Shown here in pieces: positions 62,955-64,000 of a stretch of 64,000 bases of DNA. The DNA is from Opitutia bacterium. Lineage in GTDB: Bacteria > Verrucomicrobiota > Verrucomicrobiia > Opitutales > UBA953. Positions within the stretch are counted from its first letter, which is position 1. Each line of letters opens with the position of its first letter. The notes beneath the pieces are model-generated. The model was not told the origin of the DNA. It ran no database searches and saw only the letters and a program-made list of their open reading frames with translations. The position numbers and the translations under genes are program-made. Where the stretch lies: positions 62,001 through 126,000 of the forward strand of contig CANGFP010000001.1 in NCBI GenBank assembly GCA_947453335.1, read 5' to 3'.

Positions 62955-63311
62955 ATGTGGAAACTGCAACCTGCCGCCTCGTTCGAGAGGGCCCGTAAGC
63001 GTTATGAGAAGAAACGCCCAGGAGAGTTGGCGGCAGTCTTGCGCAACCTCGATCGCCTGCGCGAACACCTCGATGCTTTGCCCGATTGCCGCGCGGCGCA
63101 GATGGGCTGCCTTCACTTCGAGCCGCATGGCGTCTGGGCCATCGATCAGCATGGCCCCAGCAAGGTCCGCCTTCAGGAGACCCGCCTCTACGTATTCCCC
63201 TCAGGCGGCGATTGGACCTTGCACATTATAACTGTAGGGAATAAAAACTCCCAGGCGTCGGACATCCGTCTGTCCGCCGCGTTCGTCGCCTCCCTGCCTT
63301 CTTCCTCCTGA
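62955..63311 (+). CDS. RelE/ParE-superfamily (HigB-like) toxin
   Basis: 118 residues. Basic N-terminus (SFERARKRYEKKRPGELAAVLR), central RLREHLDALPDCRAAQ, then VRLQETRLYVFPSGGDWTLHIITVGNKNSQASDIRLSAAF, where the GNKNSQASDI string matches the GDKxxQxxDI signature of small RelE-like addiction toxins. These are mRNA interferases acting at the ribosome. The toxin-first order with an XRE antitoxin 2 bp downstream is the HigBA arrangement. Confidence 0.8.
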   Translation: MWKLQPAASFERARKRYEKKRPGELAAVLRNLDRLREHLDALPDCRAAQMGCLHFEPHGVWAIDQHGPSKVRLQETRLYVFPSGGDWTLHIITVGNKNSQASDIRLSAAFVASLPSSS

Positions 63312-63313
63312 CC

Positions 63314-63880
63314 ATGCGTTCCTCTCCGACCCAGAAAACCAACCTCAAGCCCGGTGCGCGTGCCTATGCTTCGGTGGAAGCGCTCATGAAAGGGGAGGGC
63401 GTCTCCGCAGAGGTCCAGCAGGCCTATGCTCGGCTCGTCGAGGATACCCGCATCACCGACGGACTGACCCGACTGCGCCGCTCCGCGAAGCTGACCCAGG
63501 CGGAAATCGCCGAGCGCCTATCCGTGACCCAGGCGGCGGTGTCCAAGATCGAGTCCGGCCGGGATGAGACCCTGACCTTGGCCATCATCAGCGCCTATGC
63601 CGCGGGGTCCAAGCAGCGTATCAACATCACGTTTGGCCGCCCCTTGACCCACGTGGAATCGGTAAAGGAACACGCCCTGGGTCTGAAGCATCACCTCGAG
63701 GCCTTGGCTAAGTTGGCTCACAAGGACGAAGCCATCGCCAAAGGCATCGAAGGCTTCTTCCACGAGGCCACCGTCAACATCGACCGCATCGTCTTGCGCT
63801 GCCGCGAACAGTTGCCCAGAAGCCGCAAGCCCGAGATCCGCATGCAGACGCACCTGGCGCCTAGTCCCGTTGCGAGGTAG
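63314..63880 (+). CDS. XRE-family (HigA-like) antitoxin with long C-terminal extension
   Basis: 188 residues. The helix-turn-helix lies at about 52-90 (GLTRLRRSAKLTQAEIAERL, SVTQAAVSKIESGRDETL), preceded by a 50-residue N-terminal part that may bind the toxin. A further 85-residue C-terminal extension (about 103-188; VKEHALGLKHHLEALAKLAH) is unusual for HigA. It neutralises the toxin and probably represses the operon. The TAG stop (63878-63880) is the first three bases of a 26-nt repeat unit, so the C-terminus appears set by repeat insertion. Confidence 0.82.
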   Translation: MRSSPTQKTNLKPGARAYASVEALMKGEGVSAEVQQAYARLVEDTRITDGLTRLRRSAKLTQAEIAERLSVTQAAVSKIESGRDETLTLAIISAYAAGSKQRINITFGRPLTHVESVKEHALGLKHHLEALAKLAHKDEAIAKGIEGFFHEATVNIDRIVLRCREQLPRSRKPEIRMQTHLAPSPVAR

Positions 63881-64000
63881 GGGCAGCACCGCGTGCTGCC
63901 CTAGCTGCCTTTGGTAGGGACGGGACGGCGTCACGTCCTAGTTGCGTCGGGCAGGGTTGGGACGGCGTCACAACCTCGCGCCAGGGGGCCAGGCTTTGTC
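63878..64000. repeat. Palindromic composite repeat, copy G, cut by the window end
   Basis: 26-nt units at 63878-63903 (stem GCAGCAC/GTGCTGC), 63915-63940 (ACG/CGT) and 63952-63977 (TTG/CAA, first base C), followed by the start of the 38-nt hairpin (CCAGGCTTTGTC). Three units in 100 bp is the densest run in the window. Confidence 0.85.

Noticed and set aside
57000-64000. CRISPR array
   Set aside because: Repeats are of several kinds, sit at irregular spacing, and are separated by genes, with no uniform spacers and no cas genes.
57000-64000. Integron cassette array with attC sites
   Set aside because: No integrase was seen, gene directions alternate, and the repeat lacks the GTTRRRY/RYYYAAC ends of attC. 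A different recombination system remains possible.

Overview
The window is high-GC bacterial chromosome, gene-dense and full of short or 4-bp overlaps. It most resembles a Verrucomicrobiota genome, probably an Opitutales-like lineage. The grounds are a planctomycete/verrucomicrobial-type cytochrome (DUF1587/1592/1588/1585) paired with a Tat-exported DUF1552 protein, a Gram-negative outline (KdsA, secretin, TolC-like lipoprotein, type II secretion), and menaquinone genes. That taxonomic placement is inference, not a database result. Start codons often lack a Shine-Dalgarno sequence. Several genes have a -10-like hexamer only 5-7 bases before the start codon, which suggests leaderless transcripts.

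From 1 to about 46.4 kb the content is ordinary housekeeping. It holds: the 3' end of a PLP-dependent Cys/Met-metabolism enzyme (1-582); a secreted glycosidase-like protein, an aquaporin and a tripartite ABC exporter (1.2-7.8 kb); gnd, coaC, queG, gmk, polX and kdsA (7.8-14.8 kb); menE-menC on the minus strand, then guaB, an exonuclease III and a POT peptide transporter (14.8-21.8 kb); a Fur-box-preceded feoA-feoB-Cys-rich peptide operon (21.9-24.5 kb); a hisG-aguB-aguA operon (24.6-27.4 kb); grpE-dnaJ, nadC-birA-coaX, a PfkB kinase, a Nudix hydrolase and a LysM protein (28-35.5 kb); tRNA-Pro(TGG), purM, ferredoxin, OsmC, a SlyD-like FKBP, tRNA-Ala(CGC) and rmuC (35.6-40.6 kb).

From 41.3 to 53 kb lies a near-complete type II secretion system, split into two convergent operons: gspD-E-F on the plus strand and gspC-G-H-I-J-K-L-M on the minus strand. 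A palindrome-rich non-coding element fills the gap between them. A secreted c-type-cytochrome/DUF1552 pair and a secreted esterase follow.

From 46 kb, and densely from 57 to 64 kb, every larger intergenic gap holds a copy of an unusual modular non-coding repeat. Its parts are G-rich and C-rich arms in inverted orientation, one or more exactly 26-nt hairpin units whose stem bases vary but stay paired, and a 38-nt compound hairpin. In the 57-64 kb stretch these elements sit between two tandem DUF3800 genes with nearly identical 5' ends, a Sel1-like gene, and a toxin-antitoxin pair whose antitoxin stop codon is the first three bases of a repeat unit. This repeat-built accessory island is the most interesting part of the window.
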